In this document: positions 13,356 to 23,289 of the stretch, one piece after another | How the letters are laid out: the number at the start of each line of letters is the position of its first letter | Position numbering within the stretch: the first letter of the stretch is position 1 | Origin: Pseudomonadota bacterium | GTDB taxonomy: Bacteria; Pseudomonadota; Gammaproteobacteria; Berkiellales; Berkiellaceae | DNA: 42,484 nucleotides | Direction: 5' to 3' | Assembly (NCBI GenBank): GCA_018242045.1 | Contig: JAFECR010000023.1 | Span: forward strand, 124,890-167,373 | Notes under the pieces: generated by a model | Told to the model about the DNA's origin: nothing | Databases searched by the model: none | What the model saw: the letters and a program-made list of their open reading frames with translations, nothing else | Position numbers and translations under genes: made by a program

Positions 13356-16019
13356 ATGGTAGATCCCACTCTCGATGAGGATCCTGAAGAAACTCGTGAA
13401 TGGGTGCAAGCTTTAGGCTCGGTGATTCAAAACGAAGGGCCACAGCGGGCAAAATACCTACTTGAAGTCCTTGCCAATAAAGCCAAAGAAAATAATATCT
13501 CTTCTGAGCTACAAACTAGGACAGGATATTGCAACACTATCCCAGTGAGTGAAGAACCTTCTCTACCTGGGGATCCTGAGATGGAGCATCGAATTCGAGC
13601 ACTGATACGCTGGAATGCGATGGCGATGGTTGTTAGAGCGCAAGAGATTGATAGTACGCTTGGCGGCCATATTGGTACTTTTGCCTCATCAGCAACACTA
13701 TATGATGTGGGGTTTAATCATTTTTGGCGCGGCTTAGACAGCCCTTGCGGGGGTGATTTAATTTATATTCAAGGCCACACTTCTCCCGGTATCTATGCGC
13801 GTAGCTTTTTACAAGGCGACATCTCGGAAGATCAACTTGTTCATTTTAGAAGAGAAGTAAATCACAAAGGAGTTTCTTCTTATCCTCATCCTTGGTTGAT
13901 GCCTGAATATTGGCAATTTCCAACCGTTTCTATGGGCTTAGGACCATTGCAAGCGGTTTACCAAGCGCGCTTTATGAAATATATGGAAGACAGAGAGATA
14001 TTGCCAAAATCTGATCGTAAAGTTTGGTGTTTTTGTGGTGACGGTGAAATGGATGAACCTGAATCCTTAGCGGGTTTGTCATTGGCAGGCAGAGAAAAAT
14101 TAGATAATTTAATTTTTGTAATCAATTGTAATTTACAAAGACTCGATGGCCCAGTAAGAGGCAATGGTAAAATTATTCAAGAGCTAGAAGGCGCTTTTCT
14201 AGGGGCGGGCTGGAATGTCATCAAGGTCATTTGGGGTAACCATTGGGATCCTTTGTTCGCAGCTGATAAAAGCGGTTTATTGTTAAAACGTATGGAAGAA
14301 GCGGTAGATGGCGATTATCAAAATTATAAAGCCAAGGGCGGTGCTTATACTCGTGAACACTTTTTTGGTAAATATCCAGAATTAGCCAAATTGGTTGCAA
14401 ACATGTCAGATGAAGATATTTGGCGTTTAAATCGAGGCGGTCATGATCCTAAAAAAGTATTTGCAGCATATCAAAAAGCGGTGAACCACAAAGGTCAGCC
14501 TACTGTGATTTTAGCAAAAACAATAAAAGGTTATGGGCTTGGTACTGCAGGTGAAGCACTTAATATTGCTCACAACACCAAGAAATTAGGTCATGAAGAA
14601 TTGATGATCTTTAGAGATAGATTCCATATTCCTGTGACCGATGAAATGGTGGAAAAAGTATCATTTTATAAACCAGATGATAAAAGCCCTGAAATTCAAT
14701 ATCTCAAAAAATGTCGAGCACAACTTGGGGGCGCTTTACCTAAACGTCGTACCAAAGCAACGCATGCACCGCTGCTTATGCCTGAATTAGCTGCTTTTGA
14801 TGCCCAATTGCAAGCAACAGGCGATAGGGAAATATCAACCACGATGGCGTTTGTGCGCATTTTGTCCACTTTAGTTAAAGATAAAAATATTGGCAAATTC
14901 ATAGTGCCTATTGTTCCTGATGAGGCACGCACTTTTGGGATGGAAGGTTTATTCAGACAAATTGGTATTTACGCTTCAGAAGGGCAAAAATATAAGCCGG
15001 TAGACGCAGATCAAGTCATGTATTACCGTGAAGCTAAAAATGGCCAAATTTTGGAAGAAGGTATCAATGAAGCAGGATCATTTTGTTCGTGGATAGCAGC
15101 AGGAACATCATATAGCACTTATAATCAAACGATGATCCCATTTTATATTTATTATTCTATGTTTGGTTTTCAGCGAATTGGAGACTTTGCTTGGGGTGCT
15201 GGAGACTCAAGAACTAAAGGCTTTTTGCTGGGGGGAACTTCCGGTAGAACGACCCTCAATGGAGAAGGATTGCAACATCAAGATGGGCATAGTCATATTT
15301 TAGCCAGCACTATTCCAAATTGTGTGAGTTATGATCCCACCTTTGCCTATGAGCTTGCGGTCATTATTCATCATGGTCTTGAACGCATGTATACAAAAAA
15401 TGAAGATGTTTATTTTTATATTACCTTGATGAACGAAAATTATACACATCCTGCAATGCCAAAAGATTCACAAGAAGGCATTATCAAAGGAATGTATATG
15501 CTGCAAAAGGCTGCAAAGGAAGATAAATTACATGTGCAGCTTATGGGGAGTGGCACAATTTTACGTGAAGTCATCGCAGCCGTTGAAATTTTAAAGGAAT
15601 ATCATATTAGTGCGGATGTATGGAGTGTTACCAGTTTTAATGAATTACGCAAGGAAGCTTTGCAAGTTGATCGTTGGAATCTGATGCATCCCATGGAAGC
15701 AAAACGTAAAAGCTACTTGCAAACACTACTTGAACCAACAAAGGGGCCGATTATAGCAGCAACTGACTACATGAAGTTGATGGCCGAACAATTATCACCT
15801 TATATTCAGCGAAGCTATCTTTGCTTAGGTACAGATGGATTTGGTCGCAGTGATACACGAGAAATGCTGCGGCATCATTTTGAAGTTGATAAATATTATA
15901 TCGCTTATACGGCTATTAAAGCGTTAGTTGATGATGGTGCTTTATCAAGTGATATTGCAAAAGCAGCACTCGCTAAATTTAACATTAATCCGGAGAAACC
16001 TTCTCCAGTAACTCTTTAA
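13356..16019 (+). CDS. aceE: Pyruvate dehydrogenase E1, homodimeric type
   Basis: This enzyme decarboxylates pyruvate with thiamine diphosphate and reductively acetylates the lipoyl groups of AceF. At 887 residues it is the usual length for the single-chain AceE type. Key features are the thiamine-binding motif from CGDGEMDEPES (near residue 229) to VINCNLQRLDG, HIGTFASSATLYDVGFNHFW in the N-terminal domain, and GEGLQHQDGHSH in the central domain. AAGGA precedes ATG by eight bases. It is the first gene of a three-gene operon, with aceF 22 bases downstream. The AceE type, rather than E1 alpha/beta, points to a beta/gammaproteobacterial lineage. Confidence 0.97.
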   Translation: MVDPTLDEDPEETREWVQALGSVIQNEGPQRAKYLLEVLANKAKENNISSELQTRTGYCNTIPVSEEPSLPGDPEMEHRIRALIRWNAMAMVVRAQEIDSTLGGHIGTFASSATLYDVGFNHFWRGLDSPCGGDLIYIQGHTSPGIYARSFLQGDISEDQLVHFRREVNHKGVSSYPHPWLMPEYWQFPTVSMGLGPLQAVYQARFMKYMEDREILPKSDRKVWCFCGDGEMDEPESLAGLSLAGREKLDNLIFVINCNLQRLDGPVRGNGKIIQELEGAFLGAGWNVIKVIWGNHWDPLFAADKSGLLLKRMEEAVDGDYQNYKAKGGAYTREHFFGKYPELAKLVANMSDEDIWRLNRGGHDPKKVFAAYQKAVNHKGQPTVILAKTIKGYGLGTAGEALNIAHNTKKLGHEELMIFRDRFHIPVTDEMVEKVSFYKPDDKSPEIQYLKKCRAQLGGALPKRRTKATHAPLLMPELAAFDAQLQATGDREISTTMAFVRILSTLVKDKNIGKFIVPIVPDEARTFGMEGLFRQIGIYASEGQKYKPVDADQVMYYREAKNGQILEEGINEAGSFCSWIAAGTSYSTYNQTMIPFYIYYSMFGFQRIGDFAWGAGDSRTKGFLLGGTSGRTTLNGEGLQHQDGHSHILASTIPNCVSYDPTFAYELAVIIHHGLERMYTKNEDVYFYITLMNENYTHPAMPKDSQEGIIKGMYMLQKAAKEDKLHVQLMGSGTILREVIAAVEILKEYHISADVWSVTSFNELRKEALQVDRWNLMHPMEAKRKSYLQTLLEPTKGPIIAATDYMKLMAEQLSPYIQRSYLCLGTDGFGRSDTREMLRHHFEVDKYYIAYTAIKALVDDGALSSDIAKAALAKFNINPEKPSPVTL

Positions 16020-16041
16020 TGAATAAGAATGGAGTCATGTT

Positions 16042-17592
16042 TTGACCACACTCAAAGAAGTAAGCGTACCTGATATTGGCAATTATACGGATGTCGAAGT
16101 CATTGAAGTGGCTGTTAAGCCTGGTGCCAAAGTTAAGGCAGAAGATTCATTAATCACGCTTGAGACTGAAAAAGCTTCGATGGAGGTGCCTTCTCCCTAT
16201 ACAGGCACTGTCAAAGAAATGAAAATTAAAGTGGGCGACAAGGTTTCTCAAGGTACTTTAATTGCGTTAATTGAATCTGAAGTTCAAGCAGATCAACAAG
16301 AGAGCACACAACCTGCTGAATCAGAAAATGCCAGCAAACAAGCACCATTAGTGCAAGACGAGCTCATGACTATCAAAGTGCCAGATACCGGCGCTGCAAA
16401 ACAAGTTGAAATCATCGAAATTTCTGTAAAACCTGGCGATGTTATCCAAGCTGAAGACACGCTTATCACTTTAGAAAGTGAGAAGGCAAGCATGGATATA
16501 CCTTCTCCACATGCAGGTAAAGTAGAAACTGTCTTGGTAAAAGTCGGTGATAAAGTGAATGAAGGCGACGCTATTGTTACTATGACAGTAAGCGCGCAAA
16601 AAGAGGGTAAAGTACAGCAAGAATCACCTCAAGCCTCATCCTCAGCTTTACCTTCACAAACGCAAGTCAGCAAAACGATTACAAAACCGTTAAAAGATTT
16701 CTCACAAGTGCATGCCGGGCCTGCGACACGACGATTAGCAAGAGAGCTTGGTGTTGATTTGACTGTTGTTCAAGGCACTGGGCATCGCAACAGAGTCACA
16801 CTTAAAGATGTGCAAGAATATGTTAAAGGCGTTATGCAAAATGCCCAAAGTGGTGCATTTGTGGAAAAAGCGCCTGAAATTGATTTTAGCCAATTTGGTG
16901 ATATCGAAGTTAAGCCCTTAAGTCGAATTAAGAAATGGACAGCAAAAAATTTATCTAGAAACTGGTTAACGATTCCACATGTGACTCAATTTGAGGAAGC
17001 CGACGTGACGGAATTGGAGATCTTTCGTCAAGAAAATCAAGAAGCTGCTATTGCTCAAGGCACGAAACTGACGCCACTTCCTTTTATCATTATGGCTTGT
17101 ATCTCTGCTTTAAAGACTTACCCTCAGTTCAATGCTTCCTTAGCGGCAAATGGATCAGATATTATTTTAAAACAATATTTTCATATTGGCGTTGCTGTCG
17201 ATACACCTAATGGCTTGATGGTGCCTGTGATTAAGCATGCCGATAAGAAAAGTTTATACGATATTGCTAAAGAATTGGGAGAATTGAGTGCTTTAGCTAA
17301 AGAAGGCAAAATAAAAGCAGAGCAAATGCAGGGCAGCTCGTTTACTATTTCTAGTTTAGGGGGAATTGGTGGCACAGCGTTTACACCCATTATCAATGCG
17401 CCCGATCTTGCTATTCTAGGGGTTTCTAAAGTACAAATTAAACCTCAATATGTTCATGATCAATTTATTCCTCGCAAAATGTTACCCTTAAGCCTATCTT
17501 ATGACCATCGGGTGATTGATGGGGTAGAAGGTGCAAGGTTTGCTGCCCATATTGCAGCTCAGTTACAAGATATTCGAAAATTATTACTCTAA
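16042..17592 (+). CDS. aceF: Dihydrolipoamide acetyltransferase, pyruvate dehydrogenase E2
   Basis: This is the core of the pyruvate dehydrogenase complex and transfers acetyl groups to CoA. Domains in order: lipoyl domain 1 (ETEKASM, Lys44), lipoyl domain 2 (ESEKASM, Lys148), an E1/E3-binding domain (HAGPATRRLARELGVDL, about 225-265), and the catalytic domain with SYDHRVIDGVEGARF near the C-terminus. It has two lipoyl domains in 516 residues, against three in E. coli. The start codon is TTG 16042 with GGAG seven bases upstream. The nearby ATG at 16037 is in another frame and meets a stop at once, so TTG is required. The two lipoyl domains are alike and probably arose by duplication. Confidence 0.96.
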   Translation: MTTLKEVSVPDIGNYTDVEVIEVAVKPGAKVKAEDSLITLETEKASMEVPSPYTGTVKEMKIKVGDKVSQGTLIALIESEVQADQQESTQPAESENASKQAPLVQDELMTIKVPDTGAAKQVEIIEISVKPGDVIQAEDTLITLESEKASMDIPSPHAGKVETVLVKVGDKVNEGDAIVTMTVSAQKEGKVQQESPQASSSALPSQTQVSKTITKPLKDFSQVHAGPATRRLARELGVDLTVVQGTGHRNRVTLKDVQEYVKGVMQNAQSGAFVEKAPEIDFSQFGDIEVKPLSRIKKWTAKNLSRNWLTIPHVTQFEEADVTELEIFRQENQEAAIAQGTKLTPLPFIIMACISALKTYPQFNASLAANGSDIILKQYFHIGVAVDTPNGLMVPVIKHADKKSLYDIAKELGELSALAKEGKIKAEQMQGSSFTISSLGGIGGTAFTPIINAPDLAILGVSKVQIKPQYVHDQFIPRKMLPLSLSYDHRVIDGVEGARFAAHIAAQLQDIRKLLL

Positions 17593-17607
17593 ATGATTGG
17601 AGCTAAC

Positions 17608-19026
17608 ATGACAGATAATATAAAAGCAAAGGTCGTGGTTTTAGGGAGTGGTCCAGGGGGGTATGCTGCTGCATTTAGAGCCGCTGATTTAATGGGAGAA
17701 GGCGTCGTTTTGGTAGAACGTTATGAAAATTTGGGTGGTGTATGCTTAAATGTGGGTTGTATTCCCTCTAAAGCATTATTACATACTGCTGCTATTTTAA
17801 ACGAAGCTAAAGCAATGGCTAGTCATGGAATTGAATTTAATCCACCAAAGATAAATTTAGATAAAGTGCGTGGCTTTAAAGATGGCGTTGTGAAGCGTTT
17901 AACTGGTGGCATCAAGCAAATGGCCAAGTTTCGCAAAGTGGTTGTGGTGCAAGGTGAAGGTAAATTTACGACTTCAAATACGCTGCAGGTACAAGGAGAA
18001 AAAAACACCACCATCACATTTGATTATGCCATTATTGCAGCAGGTTCTTCTCCTATCAGTTTGCCTTTTTTACCAAAAGATCCTCGTGTGATAGATTCAA
18101 CAGGGGCTTTGGCTATGGAGAATATTCCCAAACGGCTGTTGGTGATTGGGGGTGGCATTATTGGTATGGAAATGGCAACAGTTTATGAAGCTTTGGGTTC
18201 TAGAGTCAATGTTGTTGAGTTAACAGATTTTATTTTGCCTGGTGCAGATAAAGATATTGCAACCCCACTTTATAAATTTGTGCAACCTAAATACGAGAGC
18301 ATTATGCTTGGCACCAAGGTGGTGGCAGGGGAAGCTAAAAAAGATGGCATTTGGATAACCTTTGAAGGAAAAGCAGCACCTAAAGATCCTCAGTGCTACG
18401 ACAAAGTGTTGGTTGCGGTTGGTCGTACACCTAATGGCAAATTAATCGATGCTCATCTTGCAGGTATTAACGTTGATAATCGCGGTTTTATTGCTGTTGA
18501 TAAGCAACAACGTACCAATGTACCTCATATTTTTGCGATAGGGGATATTGTTGGCCAACCCATGCTAGCGCATAAAGCGACGGCAGAAGGCCGTGTGGCA
18601 GCCGAAGTTATTGCAGGCAAAAAGCATTATTTTGAACCTAAATGTATTGGCAGCATTGCTTATACTGATCCTGAAGTGGCTTGGGTGGGGATCACAGAAG
18701 AACAAGCTAAGGCGCAAGGTATTAACTATGGTAAAGGCGTTTTTCCATGGTTAGCAAGTGGACGCGCTTTAGGTTTAGGTCGAGAAGAAGGGATCACCAA
18801 ATTGATCTTTGATAAGGAAACGCATCGTTTGCTGGGTGCTGGCTTTGTCGGACCTCATGCGGGGGACTTAATTGCCGAAGTAAGCTTAGCGATAGAAATG
18901 GGTTGTGTGGCTGAAGATATAGCTTTAACGATACATCCTCATCCTACCTTGTCAGAGTCCGTTGCTGTTGCAGCTGAATTGTTTGAAGGCTCAGCAACCG
19001 ATATGATAAACAAAAAAAGTCCATAA
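17608..19026 (+). CDS. lpdA: Dihydrolipoamide dehydrogenase E3
   Basis: This FAD flavoenzyme re-oxidises the dihydrolipoyl groups of AceF and passes electrons to NAD. VVLGSGPGGYAAAF is the FAD-binding start. GGVCLNVGCIPSK holds the redox-active disulphide (Cys45-Cys50). VIGGGIIGMEMA is the NAD-binding loop. IFAIGDI and the C-terminal HPHPTLSES (active-site His-Glu) complete the family pattern over 472 residues. ATG 17608 was chosen because GGAG lies five bases upstream; the in-frame ATG at 17593 lacks a site of its own. It is the last gene of the operon, followed by a terminator. Confidence 0.96.
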   Translation: MTDNIKAKVVVLGSGPGGYAAAFRAADLMGEGVVLVERYENLGGVCLNVGCIPSKALLHTAAILNEAKAMASHGIEFNPPKINLDKVRGFKDGVVKRLTGGIKQMAKFRKVVVVQGEGKFTTSNTLQVQGEKNTTITFDYAIIAAGSSPISLPFLPKDPRVIDSTGALAMENIPKRLLVIGGGIIGMEMATVYEALGSRVNVVELTDFILPGADKDIATPLYKFVQPKYESIMLGTKVVAGEAKKDGIWITFEGKAAPKDPQCYDKVLVAVGRTPNGKLIDAHLAGINVDNRGFIAVDKQQRTNVPHIFAIGDIVGQPMLAHKATAEGRVAAEVIAGKKHYFEPKCIGSIAYTDPEVAWVGITEEQAKAQGINYGKGVFPWLASGRALGLGREEGITKLIFDKETHRLLGAGFVGPHAGDLIAEVSLAIEMGCVAEDIALTIHPHPTLSESVAVAAELFEGSATDMINKKSP

Positions 19027-19042
19027 TACACTCCAAGAGTAG

Positions 19043-19081
19043 GCCAAGTTAACGCTAACACGGTTGGTTAACTTGGCTTTT
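19043..19081 (+). terminator. Rho-independent terminator of the aceEF-lpdA operon
   Basis: GCCAAGTTAAC (19043-19053) pairs perfectly with GTTAACTTGGC (19067-19077), followed by TTTT. It is located 17 bases after the lpdA stop codon and ends the operon before putA. Confidence 0.85.
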
Positions 19082-19114
19082 GACTTAAAAATTCCAAAGC
19101 CAAAGGATTGGTAA

Positions 19115-22100
19115 ATGCGCAATGCAGAATTTGAATATCCCAGGGACACCCTTCGTCAAACTATAGATAAATACTACCTTCTCGATGAAACACAATATAT
19201 TCAACAGATATTGCCAGAGGCAGAGATCTCAAAACCATTAGTGGATAAAATTCAAGCCAAGGCAGCCATGCTTGTTACGCAAGTGCGAGAAAATAGAAAA
19301 TCCTATGGCTTAGATGCTTTTTTATCTCAATACGATCTAACTAACGAAGAAGGGATCGCTTTGATGTGCTTAGCAGAGAGTTTGCTGCGCATTCCTGATA
19401 AAAACACCATTGATAAATTAATTAAAGACAAACTAACCAAAGGAAATTGGCAATCACATCTTGGTCATAGTCCGTCGTTATTTGTTAACCTGGCGACCAG
19501 GGCTTTGATGTTGATGAGTGCATTAAAGAAGCTTGCCAATAAAGGTCCAGAGCCAATTGTACGGGCAGCTGTTTTGCAAATGATGAAAATTTTAGGCCGA
19601 CAATTTGTCATGGGACGCTCCATTGAAAGTGCCCTTAAACGCGCATCAAGCAATTCCTTTAAAGGATATCAATTTTCTTTTGATATGTTAGGAGAAAGGG
19701 CGCTGACAGCGAATGATGCGCAAACATACTTAAAGGCATATCAACATGCCATCACTGTTTTAGGTAATCATGGTAATAAAACACAACAGTTGATAGATAG
19801 ACCGAGCATTTCTGTTAAATTATCTGCGCTGCATCCGCGCTATGTTATGGCGAAACGTGCAAGATTGCTTGAAGAATTATTACCTTCACTTAAAGCGTTG
19901 ATTCAACAAGCTAAAGAAGCCAATATAGGGTTTACGATTGATGCAGAAGAAGCAGATCTTTTAGAAATTAATTTAGATCTGGTTGATGAAGTATTAAAGA
20001 GTGGTCTTGTTAAAAATTGGGCAGGCTTTGGGGTTGCTGTTCAGGCATATCAAAAAAGAGCATCTGCTGTATTAGATTGGATAATTGCAAGTGCAAGACA
20101 ATACCAATCAGGCATGATGATCCGCTTAGTAAAAGGAGCCTATTGGGATGCTGAAATTAAACTAGCGCAGATCCAAGGATTGTCGGGTTTTCCTGTTTTT
20201 ACTCGCAAAATAAATACCGATCTGAATTATATCGTGTGTGCGAAGAAATTATTGGCAGCAACAGATATCATCACCCCTCAGTTTGCTACCCACAATGCAT
20301 TTTCAGTTGCCACGCTTTTGACGCTTGCCAAAGAAAGTGGGGTCGTGCATTTTGAATTTCAATGTTTACATGGCATGGGTCGAGCGCTATATGATCCTTT
20401 AGTTAAAAATCAAGAGATCCGCTGTCGAATTTATGCCCCTGTTGGCACATATGAAGATTTACTTGCGTATTTAGTAAGACGTTTGCTAGAAAACGGCGCA
20501 AATACTTCTTTTGTCAATCGAATGGGTAATGATAAATTGAGTGTGGCACAAATGATAGCCTCCCCAATTGAAAAGGTAAAGTCATTATCTATGATACCAC
20601 ACCCTGCCATTCCTTTACCTTGTGACTTGTATTCTGATCGCAATAATTCTCAAGGGATCAACTTTAGTTCGCCACAAAAATTCATGCCACTGGTTAAAGA
20701 GATTGAACAATTTTCTAATCAAACATATGAAGTTTGGCCAACGGTGTATGATAAAGAGCAGTCATTCACTGAACGTACCTCACCCATTTCTCAACAACAC
20801 TACTTAGGAAGGCTTGTTGAGGCAAATACTGAAATGATTGAAAAAACTTTACAAAATGCTGAAAAGGCATTTGAACATTATAAACATATACGCGCGACAG
20901 AACGTGCTAACTTTTTGCACAATATGGCGCAATTGTTAGAAAAACATCGGGCACAATTAATGAGTTTGCTTATTTATGAAGGCGGTAAAACCATGATTGA
21001 TGCTCAAAGTGAGTTAAGAGAAGCCATCGATTATTGTTATTATTATGCGTTGCAAGCAATAAAATTATTTGAAAACCCTCAACTGTTGCAAGGACCAACT
21101 GGCGAAAGCAATCAATTGAGTTTGCATGGGCGAGGAACAGTCGTTTGTATTAGTCCCTGGAATTTTCCATTGGCTATCTTTTTAGGTCAAATTACGGCAA
21201 GTTTAGCGGCTGGCAATTGTGTGATAGCAAAGCCTGCCAGTCAAACACCGCTTATTGCAGCTTTTGCCATTAAATTGCTTCACGAAGCTGGTTTTGCAAA
21301 TGAGGTTGTACAATTTTTACCAGGCAGCGGCCATGTTGTTGGCAATGCTTTAGTCAAAGATCCTCGTGTCAAAGGCGTTGTATTTACTGGTTCAACTCAA
21401 ACGGCTCACGAAATTAATTTGGAATTGGCCCCAAAGGGGGCCATTGTCCCGTTTATTGCTGAGACAGGCGGACAAAATGCCATGATTGTGGATTCAAGTG
21501 CCTTGTCAGAACAAGTGACACAAGATGTAATCATTTCTGCCTTTAATAGTGCAGGGCAGCGTTGTTCGGCTTTGCGTGTTTTGTTCATCCAGGAGGATGT
21601 TGCCGATAAGTTTTTAAGCATGATTCAAGGTGCCATGGCTGAGCTTAAGGTAGGACATCCAGCACAGCTTTCAACGGATGTTGGCCCGCTTATCGATAAA
21701 GCAGCTAAATCACAATTAGACAAACATGTTTGCCAGATGAAAATTCAAGCTAAATTGCTTTATGAAGTGCCTTTACCCCTAGACTGTCAGGAAGGGGCTT
21801 TTTTTGGACCTTGTTTATTTGAGATAGCGTCATTAGATCTATTAAAAGAAGAAGTTTTTGGCCCAATCTTGCACGTGATTCGTTATAAAGAATCAAATTT
21901 GGATGATGTGATTGCGCAAATTAACCGAACAGGTTATGGTTTAACGCTTGGGATCCACAGTCGGATTGATGAAACGGTTGAATATATTGTTGCTCGTGTT
22001 AACGTAGGTAATATCTATGTCAATCGCAATATGATTGGCGCCGTTGTTGGTGTTCAACCTTTTGGTGGTGAAGGGCTTTCGGGCACTGGACCTAAAGCAG

Positions 22101-22207
22101 GGGGGCCTTATTACTTGCCGCGTTTGGCTCTTGAAAGAACACTTTCGATTAACACCGCAGCCACAGGCGCAAATGCTTCATTATTAGCGTTAGCTGAAGA
22201 AGATTAA
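19115..22207 (+). CDS. putA: Bifunctional proline dehydrogenase / P5C dehydrogenase PutA
   Basis: This enzyme oxidises proline to glutamate in two steps, feeding electrons to the quinone pool (FAD domain) and NAD. The N-terminal half is the proline dehydrogenase barrel (SVKLSALHPRY, MIRLVKGAYWDAEIK, ATHNAFSVA, RIYAPVGTYEDLLAYLVRRLLENGANTSFV). The C-terminal half is aldehyde dehydrogenase (SPWNFPLAIFLGQI, VFTGSTQTAHEI, AETGGQNAMIV, and SAGQRCSALR with nucleophile Cys817). At 1030 residues it is a short form without the N-terminal ribbon-helix-helix repressor domain or a long C-terminal extension, so it should not regulate its own transcription. AAGGA precedes ATG 19115 by seven bases. It makes proline a usable carbon and nitrogen source. 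Confidence 0.96.
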   Translation: MRNAEFEYPRDTLRQTIDKYYLLDETQYIQQILPEAEISKPLVDKIQAKAAMLVTQVRENRKSYGLDAFLSQYDLTNEEGIALMCLAESLLRIPDKNTIDKLIKDKLTKGNWQSHLGHSPSLFVNLATRALMLMSALKKLANKGPEPIVRAAVLQMMKILGRQFVMGRSIESALKRASSNSFKGYQFSFDMLGERALTANDAQTYLKAYQHAITVLGNHGNKTQQLIDRPSISVKLSALHPRYVMAKRARLLEELLPSLKALIQQAKEANIGFTIDAEEADLLEINLDLVDEVLKSGLVKNWAGFGVAVQAYQKRASAVLDWIIASARQYQSGMMIRLVKGAYWDAEIKLAQIQGLSGFPVFTRKINTDLNYIVCAKKLLAATDIITPQFATHNAFSVATLLTLAKESGVVHFEFQCLHGMGRALYDPLVKNQEIRCRIYAPVGTYEDLLAYLVRRLLENGANTSFVNRMGNDKLSVAQMIASPIEKVKSLSMIPHPAIPLPCDLYSDRNNSQGINFSSPQKFMPLVKEIEQFSNQTYEVWPTVYDKEQSFTERTSPISQQHYLGRLVEANTEMIEKTLQNAEKAFEHYKHIRATERANFLHNMAQLLEKHRAQLMSLLIYEGGKTMIDAQSELREAIDYCYYYALQAIKLFENPQLLQGPTGESNQLSLHGRGTVVCISPWNFPLAIFLGQITASLAAGNCVIAKPASQTPLIAAFAIKLLHEAGFANEVVQFLPGSGHVVGNALVKDPRVKGVVFTGSTQTAHEINLELAPKGAIVPFIAETGGQNAMIVDSSALSEQVTQDVIISAFNSAGQRCSALRVLFIQEDVADKFLSMIQGAMAELKVGHPAQLSTDVGPLIDKAAKSQLDKHVCQMKIQAKLLYEVPLPLDCQEGAFFGPCLFEIASLDLLKEEVFGPILHVIRYKESNLDDVIAQINRTGYGLTLGIHSRIDETVEYIVARVNVGNIYVNRNMIGAVVGVQPFGGEGLSGTGPKAGGPYYLPRLALERTLSINTAATGANASLLALAEED

Positions 22208-22314
22208 TTTGATTACGTCACAACATGTCCTTTTATAGTTTTTTCAAAGCTTGTGTATATACTTAAAGAATCCCACTTTTGATTTGAAAAGTTATCATAC
22301 TTTGGATGTAGGTC

Positions 22315-23289
22315 ATGTTTAATAAGAATGTATTAGGCAAAATTGCCGTTATATCGGTAGCATTTTTCTTCATGATTGCTAATCAATTATTAAGTGCCAA
22401 GTCTATGTCAGAACCATTAGAACCAGATGAACCTATCAATATACCGATACTTGTATTGGATGAAGAAACAGGGTCAAAGATCCCAAAAAGATTTCGAACG
22501 AGTCTTGGTGATTTTAAAGAAACCCAAGAAGCACAGCCTTCAAAGCAAGGCTTAGATAAATTGCAAATAGCAGGCAGCGCTCAGTTTTCTAAGGAAACCC
22601 TAGAGGAGGCATTAAAAGCGCTTAAAGGCCCAGTTTGGATAATCGATTTGCGCAAGGAATCTCATGGATTTGTAAATGGGCTACCAATAAGCTGGTACAG
22701 TGCTAAAAATCAAAGTAACGTTGAGGAAAGTGATGACAACATTCAGCGTCAAGAATCGATGTTATTTAGCGATATTAAGCGCCAAGGTGCCATCTTAGTA
22801 TCTGAAATATTAGAAAAAAGACGCGGTATTATCACTAAAACACGCCCGATTGATCTTAAAGTAGAATCAACCAATACAGAATTTTCTTTAATGAATAAAT
22901 TAAATTTAGGCTATATTCGAATTGGGGTTTTAGATCACCATCGCCCTAGTGATAATGCAGTAGATACGTTTATTGATTTTACTCAAAAATTACCACCTGA
23001 AGGTTGGCTATATTTTCATTGTCGTGGTGGTGCAGGGCGAACCACTACTTTTATGATTATGTATGATATCCTAAAAAATGGAAAAAAAGTTTCTCTAAAT
23101 GATATTGTTCAACGCCAGTATCTATTGGGCGGTAGTAAAGTGTTTGATCCCTCCGATGATCCAAATGATGCTTGGAAAAGAGCGGCTGCTATTGAAAGAA
23201 AGCAGTTTATAGAAAAATTTTATAAATTTGTTAACGATCCTAAAGGATATCAGCATCAAACTTGGAGCCAATGGGCAGCTTTTCATTAA
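22315..23289 (+). CDS. Exported phytase-like cysteine phosphatase (PTP fold)
   Basis: This 324-residue protein has a signal peptide (NVLGKIAVISVAFFFMIANQ, cleavage near LLSAKS). The P-loop HCRGGAGRTT (235-244) is the CX5R motif of cysteine phosphatases, with nucleophile Cys236 and Arg242. Upstream, GLDKLQIAGSAQFS (79-92), IIDLRKESHGFVNG (109-122) and ISWYSAKNQ follow the pattern of PTP-like inositol hexakisphosphatases (Selenomonas PhyA type). LDHHRPSD (206-213) probably supplies the general acid Asp207. Family members dephosphorylate inositol phosphates or phosphotyrosine, and relatives serve as type III effectors in plant pathogens. Here it would act in the periplasm or outside the cell. 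It converges with the PKMT-like gene with a 4-base overlap. Confidence 0.85.
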   Translation: MFNKNVLGKIAVISVAFFFMIANQLLSAKSMSEPLEPDEPINIPILVLDEETGSKIPKRFRTSLGDFKETQEAQPSKQGLDKLQIAGSAQFSKETLEEALKALKGPVWIIDLRKESHGFVNGLPISWYSAKNQSNVEESDDNIQRQESMLFSDIKRQGAILVSEILEKRRGIITKTRPIDLKVESTNTEFSLMNKLNLGYIRIGVLDHHRPSDNAVDTFIDFTQKLPPEGWLYFHCRGGAGRTTTFMIMYDILKNGKKVSLNDIVQRQYLLGGSKVFDPSDDPNDAWKRAAAIERKQFIEKFYKFVNDPKGYQHQTWSQWAAFH

